From Sordaria brevicollis (lineage: Eukaryota; Ascomycota; Sordariomycetes; Sordariales; Sordariaceae), in the NCBI GenBank assembly GCA_033439795.1, contig JAUTDP010000001.1:5146001-5210000 (forward strand): 64,000 bases of DNA, read 5' to 3'. The first letter of the stretch is position 1. Every line of letters starts with the position of its first letter. The notes under the pieces were generated by a model. It searched no databases. It saw nothing but the letters and a program-made list of their open reading frames with translations, and was not told the origin of the DNA. Both the position numbers and the translations under genes were made by a program. Below are positions 23,417 through 33,526 of this stretch, piece after piece.

Positions 23417-24640
23417 GGCCGACTCCGGCTGTGTAAGCTCCTAGCGAATGAGGAATGATCCTCCTGGTGCTGACTGGATAGTCTAATTTCGTGTACGAGA
23501 TACTCTCAGGTAGTTCTCATGCCCAGACTATTCTGCCCTGCAGACTGAGTAAACGAACAGGCAAGGAGAGCCACGCAGTCCCAGGGGCAGCGCAACCGGC
23601 TTTTATAAGATATTTCTGCAAAGCGACATTTGTGACATGAAACCACATCCATCATTGAGAATTTCTCCACTGTCTGTCAGTCAGTCAAGTGGTGTGCATC
23701 GCAATCCTGATAGAGAAACTGGCCTTCTGGCTGTGTCTCCTAGCTGGAGTTACAGCGGAGACACAAACTCTCTGCCTGGAGGTTGTAATACATTGTTAAG
23801 CAGCAAACCGTCAATGACCGGAGGCCGACTAACAAGGCGCACCATCTCGTCCAGGGACGTTCAAACATCGTGGGCTAAATACCGAATTCAATTACAGACA
23901 TTGTTGTAAAGTGAGAATAGGGCCTAGACCTCAAATGGAGCAAACCTTAAGGCGACAAGCCGGCTAAGTACCTAGGTGAAACACGTATAATTGGTCTGCG
24001 ATTGGGAGATGGTTGGGTTACAGGAACTGCTCTGCGAATGGTAGGAGGTGGAGGATCGTATAGGCCATAGGAAAAAGTCGTACAACTCAGAGGCTAAAGA
24101 GTCCTGCAAGGCAGACTTGGTCACTCCTTCAATCGTGAACAGGTGCTCCTTCCACTGCTAATGTTTGATGTCACCAGGCAATCACACACCCACGCTGTCA
24201 AAATCCCCAAGCCTCGTATGCTGCGCAGGAATCCGAATACTCCCGGACTCCGATACTAGGGTTAATCTGCATGCATCGAAGTTTCACGGCTAACTGGCCA
24301 GAGAGGTAGAGCAATCGCTCTTCCTCGTCAGTGGTCACATAATAGAGGTGAGGAAATGCACAAAGTGAAATACCAAAGCAAATTCTGGAAAACTATCAAA
24401 CGCAAGTCTAAGTTTCAGGTAGAGTTAAGGCCAAAGCAGGAAAACAAGTAAAACATCGAGTACAGGTACAAAAACGGAAATCTAAATCAAAACGAGCCGT
24501 ACGTAAACAATCCGCCTTTCCAAGGAATCCAAAACATATGTATACAAAAGCAATGCCTCCAGCGTCTTGCCCGAACTCCAACCGCCCCAGTAACACTTCT
24601 TTCAGTCAGCTGACTCCTCAACTATCTCCTCGTCGTACTC
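23417..24640. other. Intergenic region, polyQ gene promoter / triple-protease gene 3' side
   Basis: About 1.2 kb. It has no frame with recognisable product. A CTAGGGTTAA motif is present near 24256. Probably the promoter of the polyQ gene and the 3' UTR of the next. Confidence 0.5.
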
Positions 24641-27600
24641 CTACTCGATTTCTGTCACTTCCGCGATAGTACTCAAACCAATCGTATAACCATCCTCCTC
24701 CTCCTCCTCCTCCTCCTCCTGCTGCTGCTGCTGCTCCTCCTCCTCCTCCTCCTCCTCCTGCTGCTGCTCCTCCTCCTCCTCCTCCTCTTGCTCCTCAACA
24801 CCCTCCTGAGCACCCTCCTGGAGCTCCTCCCAATTCACAGGAATATGCCCCTCCTGAATCAGCATTTGCAAAAACTGCTTCTGCTGGGCAGCGAAATACC
24901 TTAGCCTCTCCCTTTGCACCTCCTCATTCGTGCCGCCAAAACGCAGCGACCACTTCTTGCACAGGTCCTTCAACTCTTTCAGGGAGAAGTCTTCCAACGG
25001 TCTTCCGAGATACCTTTCCATGTCCCAAGGGTCGTCGTACGAAAGCAAGTTGTTGATTATCTCTTCGCGTTTGTAGTTGCTGTAGGGAATCGTCTTGACG
25101 TTGTCGATGGGCGGGCCGGCAAGTCGTCTTTGCTTGCACTCTTGGACCAGCTCGGCCATTTTTAATGAATTGAAGTATGCCCTCCTTTTTGCACGCCACT
25201 CAGGTTCCTTAGACTTCTCAGGCTTCTCAGACTCCTCAGACTCCCGAGGCTGCTCAGGCTTCTCGAACTCCTCAGCCTCAGCAGCAGCGGCAGCAGCAGC
25301 GGCCTCCTGAGCCTTCTTCTGCCTCTCACTCTGCCTGACCGGCGCCCTAGGTCCTGGCGTCTGATCCTTCCTGGTCCGTTTAGCGGACTGCGGCTGCTCG
25401 GCGGCATCAGACGTTGGCGTCTTCCTCTTGTTGCTAGGGGTCTTCGGGGAATTTTCCTCAGGACGTCTCTCAGGTGTCTTCTTCTTGGGGCCCTCGGGCG
25501 TGTGCTTGGGCCTCTTGGGTGGGCGACCGGAGGAATCCGACTCATCGGATCTCCATCCATCGTCATCACCATCTGGCCCTCCACGCTTGCGAGGGTTGGA
25601 AGCAACTTGCTGCTGTTGCTGCTGTTGCTGCTGCTTCTCTTGCTCCTCCTGGGCCTTCCGCCTTCTTTCCTCTTCCTCCTGGGCTCTCTTCTTCGCCTCC
25701 TCTTCCTCCTTGGCCTTTTTCCTAGCAGCCTCCTCCTGCTGGGCCCTTATCCTGGCAGCCTCCTCCTGCTGGGCCCTTATCCTGGCAGCCTCCTCCTCCT
25801 CCTGGGCTCTCTTCTTCGCTTCCTCTTCCGCCTGGGCCTTCCGCTTCTTTTCCTCCTCCTCTTTAGCCCTGGTGGCCTTGTGCAAAATGTCCTTCAGAAA
25901 ATTTGGGTGCTGGCGTTTCTGGGCTCTCTGTTTTGCTAGCTGGCTGGGAAGCACATTTGCGGCAGCCGCCAGATCGGCCATCGCATCCGGATTATTCAAC
26001 AAGGTATTAAGCGACCTATCCGCCTTCTCTGTATTTGATGTGGAAGGAGTGTCCGGGGGCCCTGCTGGTCGCATCGGCGTCTGTGGCGATTGCATCCCGG
26101 GGCTGGAGGCAAGCGCCACAAATTCAGCTTCGAGCTGCTCATTATCAATAATCGAATCTTGCCCTGGGTCCTCCTGCCCTTGCGGCTCTCGAGTCTTTTG
26201 AGCATGCTCCGCCTTTTTCTTTCGGATATAGTCTAACTCTTCGGTCATCGCCTTCTTCAAATTCTTGTCGAGGTTGGCTAACTCTTTCTTCGATTTCTCG
26301 TTGAGCTTCTTATTTTCAAGGTTATCATTGATGAGACCAAAGATACCAAGCAGAGAACGCCTCATTGTCTCCCTAAGCTGTTCCGCGTTCACGGTCGAAG
26401 CCGGATCAGATGGTTCGGGATCGGTCTCAAGAGCGACACACTTCAGCTCTTTCCAACCAAGAATTCCGAAGCGGAGAAACGCCATAGCGCTCGCCATAGC
26501 ATGAAAGCTGCAGGTCCATCCGTCGTCCTGCTCTATAGTGGAAACGTTGAACGATTCAGTCGGAATTTCCTTGCCACAGCGACGAAGCCAATCTTTCAAA
26601 CCATCAACGGCTGTGTTGAAGACTTGCCTCCGAGCAGCTATATCCGCCAGGGAGTCAAAATGCCACAGGCGGCCGGTGTCTCTTTCCCGGATGATCACTG
26701 TCCAATGCGGATTTAGGCTCCTGGTACCACTGTTGACAAAGTGAACCGTGTAGAGCGCCTCGTCGAAAGCACTCTCGAAAGTCTGATAGTCTCCGTCTAA
26801 TTCTTCATCAGCGAAATCAGGGAAGTCAGTAAAGGTTGGTGTTTGTTCCGCGGGCCCTTCGGCATGGATCTCGATGAAGAAGGGGCGGGGCGCGATCCAC
26901 CATTTGTCCTGCGAAGGTCCCAACCGAGATGGTGTGTTGGGGCCGGTGGCCATGACGATCGAGAAAAGTCGGCAAGCTAAATGATACATGCCATAGTCCT
27001 CGAGGAATTGGCTGTTGTGCGCGTAAAATAAGGCGTTATTGATTTCCTTATACGCCTTGAGGGCATTTTTACAGTCTCTATCCATAAGCGAGACCTTGTC
27101 GCAGCATACTTTATCAACGTGTTCATAAGCGTTTCTAAGTGTGGCCTCATCTACCTTTTTAAGCCGTGCGTTGTACGGTTCATCACTGATGGGACGAACC
27201 AGATGTGGCTCCAAGGGTATGGATGGGTATGTAGGAAATCGAAATCCCGGGACCTGTTGGTTGTATGCGTCCTGGTCGAAAAAGGAAGGATGAGGCACCG
27301 AATCTTTACCAGAAGACTTGGAAGGGTGTGTGCCAGTCTTCTCCGTTGTGCCCTTGTTGGCCTTATCACCATTCCCTTGGGAGGGCGGCTGGTTGGATGA
27401 TCCCATGGCGGCTGAAGGTTGAGTTTCAGAGGCTCTTCCGTTGGCATGCCCGGAGTCTGTGCCAGTCTTCTCAGTTGTGCCCGTGTTGGCCTTATCACCA
27501 TTCACCTTGAACGGGGGTTGTACTCTTGGCCAGGCGACTCCCATGAGGCCGTGCAAAGCGCTTGTCATTGTGCCACAAAGCCTTTTTGCAGTGTCCAAAC

Positions 27601-29647
27601 GAGCCAGACCAGAAGCATTATCTCCAGCTCCTGTTGGCGGCTCATTAAGGGCAAATGCTTCACCCGGGAGTTTGTCCCATTCCAACACACCAAAGCGAAG
27701 AAAGGCCATTGCGTGGGCGATAGCGTGAAGGCCGCATTCCCATTCTCCCTCCTGCTCCAAAGCCGGAACCATGAAGCTCTCAGAGACCTCCGTAACCCCA
27801 GATTTGGCCAGCCATTCGTTGAAGACCTTGACTGCGTGATTAAAACGCCGTTCTCGATCGTCTTCCATGGAGTCAAAGTACCATGCGAAGTTGGTTGCTT
27901 CCTCACGGACTATGACAGCCCAGTGATTACCTTTGCCATATTCGGCGCCTTTGCTATGATGAACCCAGTGAACAGTGTACTTGGCGCGAAGGTACTTTTG
28001 TCTATCCTCTGACAAATTTCTGGCCTTGCCTTCCATCAGCATGCCCGCGTAGACTTCATTCATCTCCGACAGCGCCATTATGACTCCGTGTTGATCCTCC
28101 TCATGACCAGTTGTTTTGTGTATTTGACACTTGATAATATACTCATCCGGCGCGATCCACCACTCCTGATTCTCCGCTCTTGCTGGGCCCAAGTGTGCAC
28201 TTTCTGACTGTTGAACCTTTGTTATCAACCTTGCAGCATGATAATGCACCTGTTTGGCCCCAAGGTATTCACGATTCCTCATATTGTGCAACCCATTGTG
28301 AAGCTCCGCGTACACCGTGTAAGAGAAGAGGTTGAGGCCGTTTTCTTCTTCCTGAATTGAGATGCCATCGTGACATTCAATATGTGCACGTCGGTAATAG
28401 TGGTGGAGCATGGTCTTGCTCTCTTCATCGAGATCATGCTCGTCGATCATCTTTGTGAAGGGGTCCTTTCCACAGTCATGAAGATCTTCCTTGGTCAAAT
28501 CGACGCTACGGTAGGAAGGAAAGCGAAATAATCCGACGTTGTCGCTGTTGTCATAATGTTCGGGAAGCCGGATCGTCGGCCTATATCCCATTGACAACTC
28601 CAAAGCCTTCATCAGGTCGTGTCTCATTTCCTTCAACTTGGACTCATTGCTCTGTAGCTTTTTATACCTGGGGACATCGTGCCAGCCCAAGAGACCAAAG
28701 CGGAGAAAGGCCAGAGTGTGAGCGATAGAGTGCAGGCCACAAGTCCATGCCAGATCGTGCGGGATGATCACGACCTGACGGTGGCGGTTCCCATTGGGAA
28801 TGTTGATATTGTATTTGAGACACCACCGATGCAGGCCAGAAAGAACGAGCTGGTGGTTCTCGTCATTCTGTGAATGAGCAGAGGCGGAATCGAAATACCA
28901 TGAATGGCCGGTTTTCGCCTCCCTAATGATGACCGCAATGTGGTTGGTGTCCGTATAGCACACCCAGTGAACAGTGTAAGAGGCTGCTCTGGCCTTGGTG
29001 AGTTCCGCCGGGCTGAGTGATCCAGAGAGTGCTCCGTTTGGTGTTTGGACCAGGGGCAGCTCAATGGCTTCGGTAGGGGGTGCAATCCACCATCTCCCAT
29101 CCCGAAATGCTCCAAGAAGAGCTCCCTCTTGCTGCTGAATCTGCGAGATAATACGGTACGCAAGGTGATGTATCGCCTGTTTGGAAGAATGAATGGTTGC
29201 AGCATTGCCGCCAGAGCCCTGGGGTACGAACAACTCCCGGTCGTTATGAAAGTTTTGACGCAATTGCCAGAGACCATTGTGTTGCTCTTCGTAGGCTTCC
29301 CAAGTTTCCAACCCACCGTCTTTTTTGATTATATCGCCGAAGTTATCACCAAAGACGTTACAGTCGAGATAGGGGATTCGGACCCGTTTCCAAGCGTCGT
29401 ATAAGGTCTCCGCTTCCGCTGACGTGACTTCTTCCGCTGGCGTGACTTGAGGATCATTCGCATCCCTGGGCAAGCGCTTGTTGAAAGGAGGGCGCCATGT
29501 GTCGTGAAGATTATCATTCGCAATGTTGAAGTCAAAGTATGGCTGGAAGTCAAAGTGGTGCCCAGCCAGATCAACTAGATCGGGCAGAAGGGTGTTATCG
29601 GTATGAAACTGGGGCTGGGTGCCATCAGCGGCACTAGAAGCCGCCAT
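24641..29647 (-). CDS. Triple Ulp1/C48-like cysteine-protease protein with coiled coil and SAP-like C-terminus
   Basis: Intronless, 1668 residues. Three homologous modules occur in tandem (about 75-350, 400-705 and 820-1105). Each has WWIAP, then YTVHW/F, then a clan-CE-like catalytic order His-Asp-Cys: H236/D253/C303, H575/D592/C638 and H981/D998/C1046. The contexts are H-(I/W)-(A/T)-V-I-(I/V)-R-E, W-(Y/H)-F-D-S and W-x-C-(G/S)-(L/F)-H. This is the pattern of Ulp1/SENP (de)SUMOylating peptidases, but it is divergent. Module 3 has CSFH in place of CGLH. Modules 2 and 3 are separated by a Gly/Thr/Ser linker with a repeated DKAN-x-GTTEKTGT. Residues 1255-1345 are a Glu/Ala/Arg/Lys coiled coil, then polyQ, a basic Pro-rich nuclear-type region (1350-1450), two SAP-like helices (about 1495-1537 and 1555-1585) and a terminal E/Q tract. 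A role in SUMO or ubiquitin-like processing on chromatin is inference only. Confidence 0.82.
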   Translation of the reverse strand: MAASSAADGTQPQFHTDNTLLPDLVDLAGHHFDFQPYFDFNIANDNLHDTWRPPFNKRLPRDANDPQVTPAEEVTSAEAETLYDAWKRVRIPYLDCNVFGDNFGDIIKKDGGLETWEAYEEQHNGLWQLRQNFHNDRELFVPQGSGGNAATIHSSKQAIHHLAYRIISQIQQQEGALLGAFRDGRWWIAPPTEAIELPLVQTPNGALSGSLSPAELTKARAASYTVHWVCYTDTNHIAVIIREAKTGHSWYFDSASAHSQNDENHQLVLSGLHRWCLKYNINIPNGNRHRQVVIIPHDLAWTCGLHSIAHTLAFLRFGLLGWHDVPRYKKLQSNESKLKEMRHDLMKALELSMGYRPTIRLPEHYDNSDNVGLFRFPSYRSVDLTKEDLHDCGKDPFTKMIDEHDLDEESKTMLHHYYRRAHIECHDGISIQEEENGLNLFSYTVYAELHNGLHNMRNREYLGAKQVHYHAARLITKVQQSESAHLGPARAENQEWWIAPDEYIIKCQIHKTTGHEEDQHGVIMALSEMNEVYAGMLMEGKARNLSEDRQKYLRAKYTVHWVHHSKGAEYGKGNHWAVIVREEATNFAWYFDSMEDDRERRFNHAVKVFNEWLAKSGVTEVSESFMVPALEQEGEWECGLHAIAHAMAFLRFGVLEWDKLPGEAFALNEPPTGAGDNASGLARLDTAKRLCGTMTSALHGLMGVAWPRVQPPFKVNGDKANTGTTEKTGTDSGHANGRASETQPSAAMGSSNQPPSQGNGDKANKGTTEKTGTHPSKSSGKDSVPHPSFFDQDAYNQQVPGFRFPTYPSIPLEPHLVRPISDEPYNARLKKVDEATLRNAYEHVDKVCCDKVSLMDRDCKNALKAYKEINNALFYAHNSQFLEDYGMYHLACRLFSIVMATGPNTPSRLGPSQDKWWIAPRPFFIEIHAEGPAEQTPTFTDFPDFADEELDGDYQTFESAFDEALYTVHFVNSGTRSLNPHWTVIIRERDTGRLWHFDSLADIAARRQVFNTAVDGLKDWLRRCGKEIPTESFNVSTIEQDDGWTCSFHAMASAMAFLRFGILGWKELKCVALETDPEPSDPASTVNAEQLRETMRRSLLGIFGLINDNLENKKLNEKSKKELANLDKNLKKAMTEELDYIRKKKAEHAQKTREPQGQEDPGQDSIIDNEQLEAEFVALASSPGMQSPQTPMRPAGPPDTPSTSNTEKADRSLNTLLNNPDAMADLAAAANVLPSQLAKQRAQKRQHPNFLKDILHKATRAKEEEEKKRKAQAEEEAKKRAQEEEEAARIRAQQEEAARIRAQQEEAARKKAKEEEEAKKRAQEEEERRRKAQEEQEKQQQQQQQQQVASNPRKRGGPDGDDDGWRSDESDSSGRPPKRPKHTPEGPKKKTPERRPEENSPKTPSNKRKTPTSDAAEQPQSAKRTRKDQTPGPRAPVRQSERQKKAQEAAAAAAAAEAEEFEKPEQPRESEESEKPEKSKEPEWRAKRRAYFNSLKMAELVQECKQRRLAGPPIDNVKTIPYSNYKREEIINNLLSYDDPWDMERYLGRPLEDFSLKELKDLCKKWSLRFGGTNEEVQRERLRYFAAQQKQFLQMLIQEGHIPVNWEELQEGAQEGVEEQEEEEEEEQQQEEEEEEEEQQQQQEEEEEEEEDGYTIGLSTIAEVTEIE
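24692..24797. repeat. Coding (CTC/CTG)n compound microsatellite
   Basis: Alternating CTC and CTG runs encode the E/Q tail of the triple-protease protein on the minus strand. Codon-level slippage is likely here. Confidence 0.85.
25741..25800. repeat. 30-bp tandem duplication within coding sequence
   Basis: Two adjacent 30-bp copies (25741-25770 and 25771-25800) differ at one base. They encode repeated IRAQQEEAAR units in the coiled coil of the triple-protease protein. Confidence 0.85.
27330..27504. repeat. Intragenic direct repeat pair, 129 bp apart
   Basis: GTGCCAGTCTTCTC starts a ~46-bp near-identical stretch at 27330-27375 and again at 27459-27504. The offset is 129 bp (43 codons). It encodes the duplicated linker DKAN-x-GTTEKTGT between protease modules 2 and 3. 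Confidence 0.8.
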
Positions 29648-31055
29648 TGTGTGTTGATTGAGTGGTTGCCCTTGATGGTCGTGTAATTTGGTTGTCTTGT
29701 GTGTTCTGTGAACAGCTTCAGGCCATGAACTTGGTTGCCGGGGGGTGGTGGTTTATAACGGCCAAAGGAAGTCATTATAGCGGCTTGTCCGTACTGGTTT
29801 CCAACCGACGATAAACAAGGACGGACTTGTCGACGAAAGGCGGCTGGGATGGGACAAGCAAAGAGGCCATTGTCAGAAACGACGAGAAACAATGAAGCCA
29901 CTGCCGAGTCCAATCGAGGACAATGGAGCAAGGTATTGAACCCCCTTATTGTCTACAAACCCCCAAATAAAAGCCATCCCGGCCTGGGCCTTTGGTGCTA
30001 TCAAGCCCATTGTTCTCAACAGAAGCCGAGAAGGGCGGCGCAAGTTGGGCTAGGAGAGAGATGATGAACGGACTATTCGTGCCCGGTGTTTCAGGCAACG
30101 GTCCAGGAGACGAGACTCAAACTGCAGAGGTAGTCGGAGGGGCCTTGTGATGGTTCAGTCTGAGTGTAAGAGCGTGCTGCAAGCCCTTTTACACACAGGC
30201 CGCCCCGTAATCATAGGTATCCTCAAACCGGTAAAGGCGACAAGCGTGAGGATGAGCAGTGTGGCCGGCATCATGAAAGCGTTGAAAGTGGAAGCCCATC
30301 TAGAGGTACAGACGGTACAGCCGTACAGGTAGCCATGAGCTGGCGCGTTTGAACGTTCATCGGAAGCCACGCAGACCTTCCCCTTTGGAGCTAAGGAGAG
30401 CTAGCTGGATGAAGAGAGATAAAAAAAGGTGTGATGATGGTCAATGAGGGTCGGGTGGTACCTCTAGGTGAAAGAAACTCTTTTCAATGACACGTTAACA
30501 GTCAGACAAAGACGGCGCCGGGTGTAGGTAGCGATCCTGACCCGCTCTTTTGTCCTGGCAACGGCATCTTTGTTTTCTTTTTGCTATTTTCGGGAAAGAG
30601 TGTCTGAGTGCCCCTGAATGCCGGATGGAAAAGGGTGCCAAGAAAGTGGAGGAAGGGACAGGAGTCAGGACTGATGGACCCACCTTTCAGGAACATGTAG
30701 GCTTGGCACGGGACTCCGCAATTTGGAAGGGTTTGCAATTGGGTGCCCTAGTCAGCCGCGCACCCCACTGTAGGGCGCCCTGAATTCGCCCCAGGGCAGC
30801 CAGATCGTCCCTGTGAAAGCCCACTGTTATAGTGGATAGTTTAGCTAGCAGAGGCCAATGAAAAGTGTGCACCGATAAGGTACAACAGTCGAAACTTTCA
30901 CTTGGGAACTTGGGACGCGGGACGTGGCTTGGCAGCAAACGTTGAACCTTGCGTCTTTCCTTTTTGCGCCCTCGTTCTTTTCTCCCGTCCTCACCTTCAC
31001 CTTCACCCTCACCCTCACCCTTCATCGCTTCCATTGTCTGCTGCCCCAGAAGTCA
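29648..31055. other. Divergent intergenic region, triple-protease gene / cyt-19
   Basis: About 1.4 kb with no supportable gene. The right end (about 30990-31022) is a TTCACC/CTCACC hexamer run in the presumed cyt-19 leader. The reading frame is open from 30924, but only from a GTG. Confidence 0.5.
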
Positions 31056-32936
31056 ATGATGAAGGCCACACCCACCATCTCTCGTCTTCTTACTCGATCC
31101 AGCAATCGCGTTCTTGCTGCCTCTTCGCCTTCTTTGTCCCACCCCGTCCCCGTCTCATACCCCCATCTCACCTCACTCCTGCTTCATTCTTCTTCCACCT
31201 CCACCTCTTCTGCTGCTGGCCAGACACTCCAGCTCGCGTACCGCAACGGCCCGACTTCTCACTCAGCCTCCTTCTCGACCTCCAGCCGCTCTCACCAGCA
31301 GGCTGTTGCTCCCGCCGCTCCCCAAGGCTCTCCCGTCCCCGCCGCCGCCGCCGCCGCCGACATGCCGGGTCTTTACGCCGATATGGCTGGCCGCCTCGAT
31401 GCCCGCCTGCTCGGGGCTCTCGACGCCATGGGCTACAAGAACATGACGCCCGTCCAGCAACAGGTTCTCAACATGCCCTCTTTCACCCAGGACTGCCTCG
31501 TCCAGGCCAAGACGGGCACCGGCAAGACCATTGCCTTCCTTCTTCCCGCCCTGCACACGCTTCTGAACGCCAAGAACCTTGACCGTTCTCAGGTCTCCCT
31601 GTTGATCATGGCTCCCACGCGTGAGCTTGCCCAGCAGATCGCGGACGAGTGCGAGAAGCTGGTCAGCCAGTGCAACCCCCGATTCGAGTGCCATCTTGCC
31701 GTTGGCGGCAACGCCAAGGCCTCTGCCCTCAACAAGTTCCTCAAGGGCAAGCCCACCATCCTCGTCGCCACTCCCGGACGTCTCAATGACTACCTTTCGG
31801 ATGAGCGTGTCAGGTCCAAGTTCGAGGGCCTCCGCTGCTTGGTCCTCGATGAGGCCGACTGCATGCTTGATGCCGGCTTCTTGCCCGCCCTGACCAAGAT
31901 CCTCCAAAGCCTGCCTGCGAAGCGACAGGCCGGCTGGCAGGGCATGTGCTTCAGCGCCACGCTTCCTCCATCGATCCACAAGGTGTTGCACCACGTTCTT
32001 GCTCCCAAACACACGCACATCTCCACTATCGATGAGAACGAGGCCCCCACAATCAACAGCGTCCCTCAGTCATGCATCCAGGTCGACTCGGCTAACGATG
32101 TCCTTCCCACGCTGCACAAGCTGCTGTCGGCCGAGCTCTTTGACAGCAACAAGAAGCTCAAGGCCGTTGTCTTCTCCTCAACCGCCAGACAGACTGCTCT
32201 CCTGTACACCATCTTTGGCCACACGGGCGGTGCTTCCCCCGCGAAGCTGCCTGTTTGGCAAATGCAGTCGCGCATGAGCCAGGCGCAGCGCAACAAGGCC
32301 ACCGAGGATTTCAAGAAGACCGAGAGCGGCATCCTCTTTGCCTCGGACGTGGTCGGACGTGGCTTGGACTTTCCCGACATCCATCTTGTCGTCCAGGTCG
32401 GAATTCCCCTCGACAGCGAGCAATACGTTCACCGTGTCGGCAGAACCGGTCGCGCTGGCAAGGGCGGCCGTGCCGTCATGATCATCACCCCTGAAGATAG
32501 CTGGTTCGTGCAAAAGAACAGCAAGTTCCCCATCACCCCGCTCGAGTTGGACCATCCCAAGGCGGCCAAGATCGACTCGGCCTCCATCATCAGCCAGGCG
32601 CTGCCCAAGGTTCCCGACGCAGTCAAGACTGCGGCCTACTCCTCCTACCTCGGCTTTGTCAAAACTATGATGAGCAAGATGAAGATCACGCCCATCCAGG
32701 TGGTCCAGATTGCCAACAATTACGCCTACTCTCTTGGTTGCGAGGAGCCCCCCGTCCTTGAGTCGCGTACCATTTCCAAGATGGGACTCAAGGGCGTTCC
32801 TGGCTTGAACACGACAAACGGTCCCTCACAGGGTCCCTCACAGAAATCACAGCGGAACGGGAACGGCGGCGGAAAGCGCGTCGGCTATCCGCCCCCCAGC
32901 TCTGGAGGTTCTCTTAGCAAGAGACCCAGATTTTGA
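31056..32936 (+). CDS. cyt-19: Mitochondrial DEAD-box RNA helicase CYT-19 (Mss116 family)
   Basis: ATP-dependent RNA chaperone that unfolds misfolded group I introns in mitochondria so that protein-assisted splicing can proceed. Single exon; from the ATG at 31056 it is exactly 626 residues, the length I recall for Neurospora CYT-19. The N-terminal ~100 residues are Ser/Ala/Arg-rich with no acidic stretch, as expected of a mitochondrial presequence. Helicase motifs: Q-motif MTPVQQQVL, motif I AKTGTGKT (151-158), motif Ia APTRELAQQ, DEAD at 265-268, SAT at 300-302, motif V DVVGRGLDFP, and motif VI HRVGRTGR (459-466). After the helicase core comes a helical C-terminal extension. A basic, Gly/Ser-rich tail (about 578-626) ends in KRPRF, matching the RNA-tethering tail of this family. 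A second ATG at 31059 is equally possible. Confidence 0.92.
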   Translation: MMKATPTISRLLTRSSNRVLAASSPSLSHPVPVSYPHLTSLLLHSSSTSTSSAAGQTLQLAYRNGPTSHSASFSTSSRSHQQAVAPAAPQGSPVPAAAAAADMPGLYADMAGRLDARLLGALDAMGYKNMTPVQQQVLNMPSFTQDCLVQAKTGTGKTIAFLLPALHTLLNAKNLDRSQVSLLIMAPTRELAQQIADECEKLVSQCNPRFECHLAVGGNAKASALNKFLKGKPTILVATPGRLNDYLSDERVRSKFEGLRCLVLDEADCMLDAGFLPALTKILQSLPAKRQAGWQGMCFSATLPPSIHKVLHHVLAPKHTHISTIDENEAPTINSVPQSCIQVDSANDVLPTLHKLLSAELFDSNKKLKAVVFSSTARQTALLYTIFGHTGGASPAKLPVWQMQSRMSQAQRNKATEDFKKTESGILFASDVVGRGLDFPDIHLVVQVGIPLDSEQYVHRVGRTGRAGKGGRAVMIITPEDSWFVQKNSKFPITPLELDHPKAAKIDSASIISQALPKVPDAVKTAAYSSYLGFVKTMMSKMKITPIQVVQIANNYAYSLGCEEPPVLESRTISKMGLKGVPGLNTTNGPSQGPSQKSQRNGNGGGKRVGYPPPSSGGSLSKRPRF

Positions 32937-33526
32937 GGAAGAGGAAGCTCAGGCTTTTCCATTGAAAAGAAAAGATGATATCGGGCCGCGAAAAGAACGG
33001 AAGGACACGAACTGGATGAAATTGACACTTCCCCTGATATTGATATCATGACAACAAGATACCCCAACCTCTGGCATTTACGATATCGTTTTTTATTTTT
33101 CCTTTTTACATCCGCAGTCTTGTTTTGTTTTTATTCCTTGATGACACCACGAGGATTGAAATAGGTTACGGGACGGGAACATTTTCGCACATTATCACAT
33201 AGAGTTCAGAATTTTGGTGTCAGCAGAAAAAAAAAGTTCCATCCTCTTGGGTTCTTGTTTGACAAAAATAGACCGGATGGAGAAATAGAGAGAGAGATAG
33301 AGAGGTAGCTAGGCGTTCAGGGTATGGAGGTCCAAGATATAAAATCAATAGCATCACGCCTCTTTTGTTTCTTGTTCATATGAAACTGTCGCAAACTGTT
33401 GCAGCCCGTGCCCAGTGTTACCAAATTTGTGACTCTTGATCCCATTCCCCGACGCATATTACTTTGTAGGTTTCCATCAACATCATCAACATATACAAGT
33501 CCTGCCCATGCAAAAGGTATTCTATC
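32937..33526. other. Convergent 3' spacer, cyt-19 / carbonic anhydrase
   Basis: About 590 bp between converging stop codons. It contains a short GA-rich run near 33285-33306. No gene seen. Confidence 0.55.
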
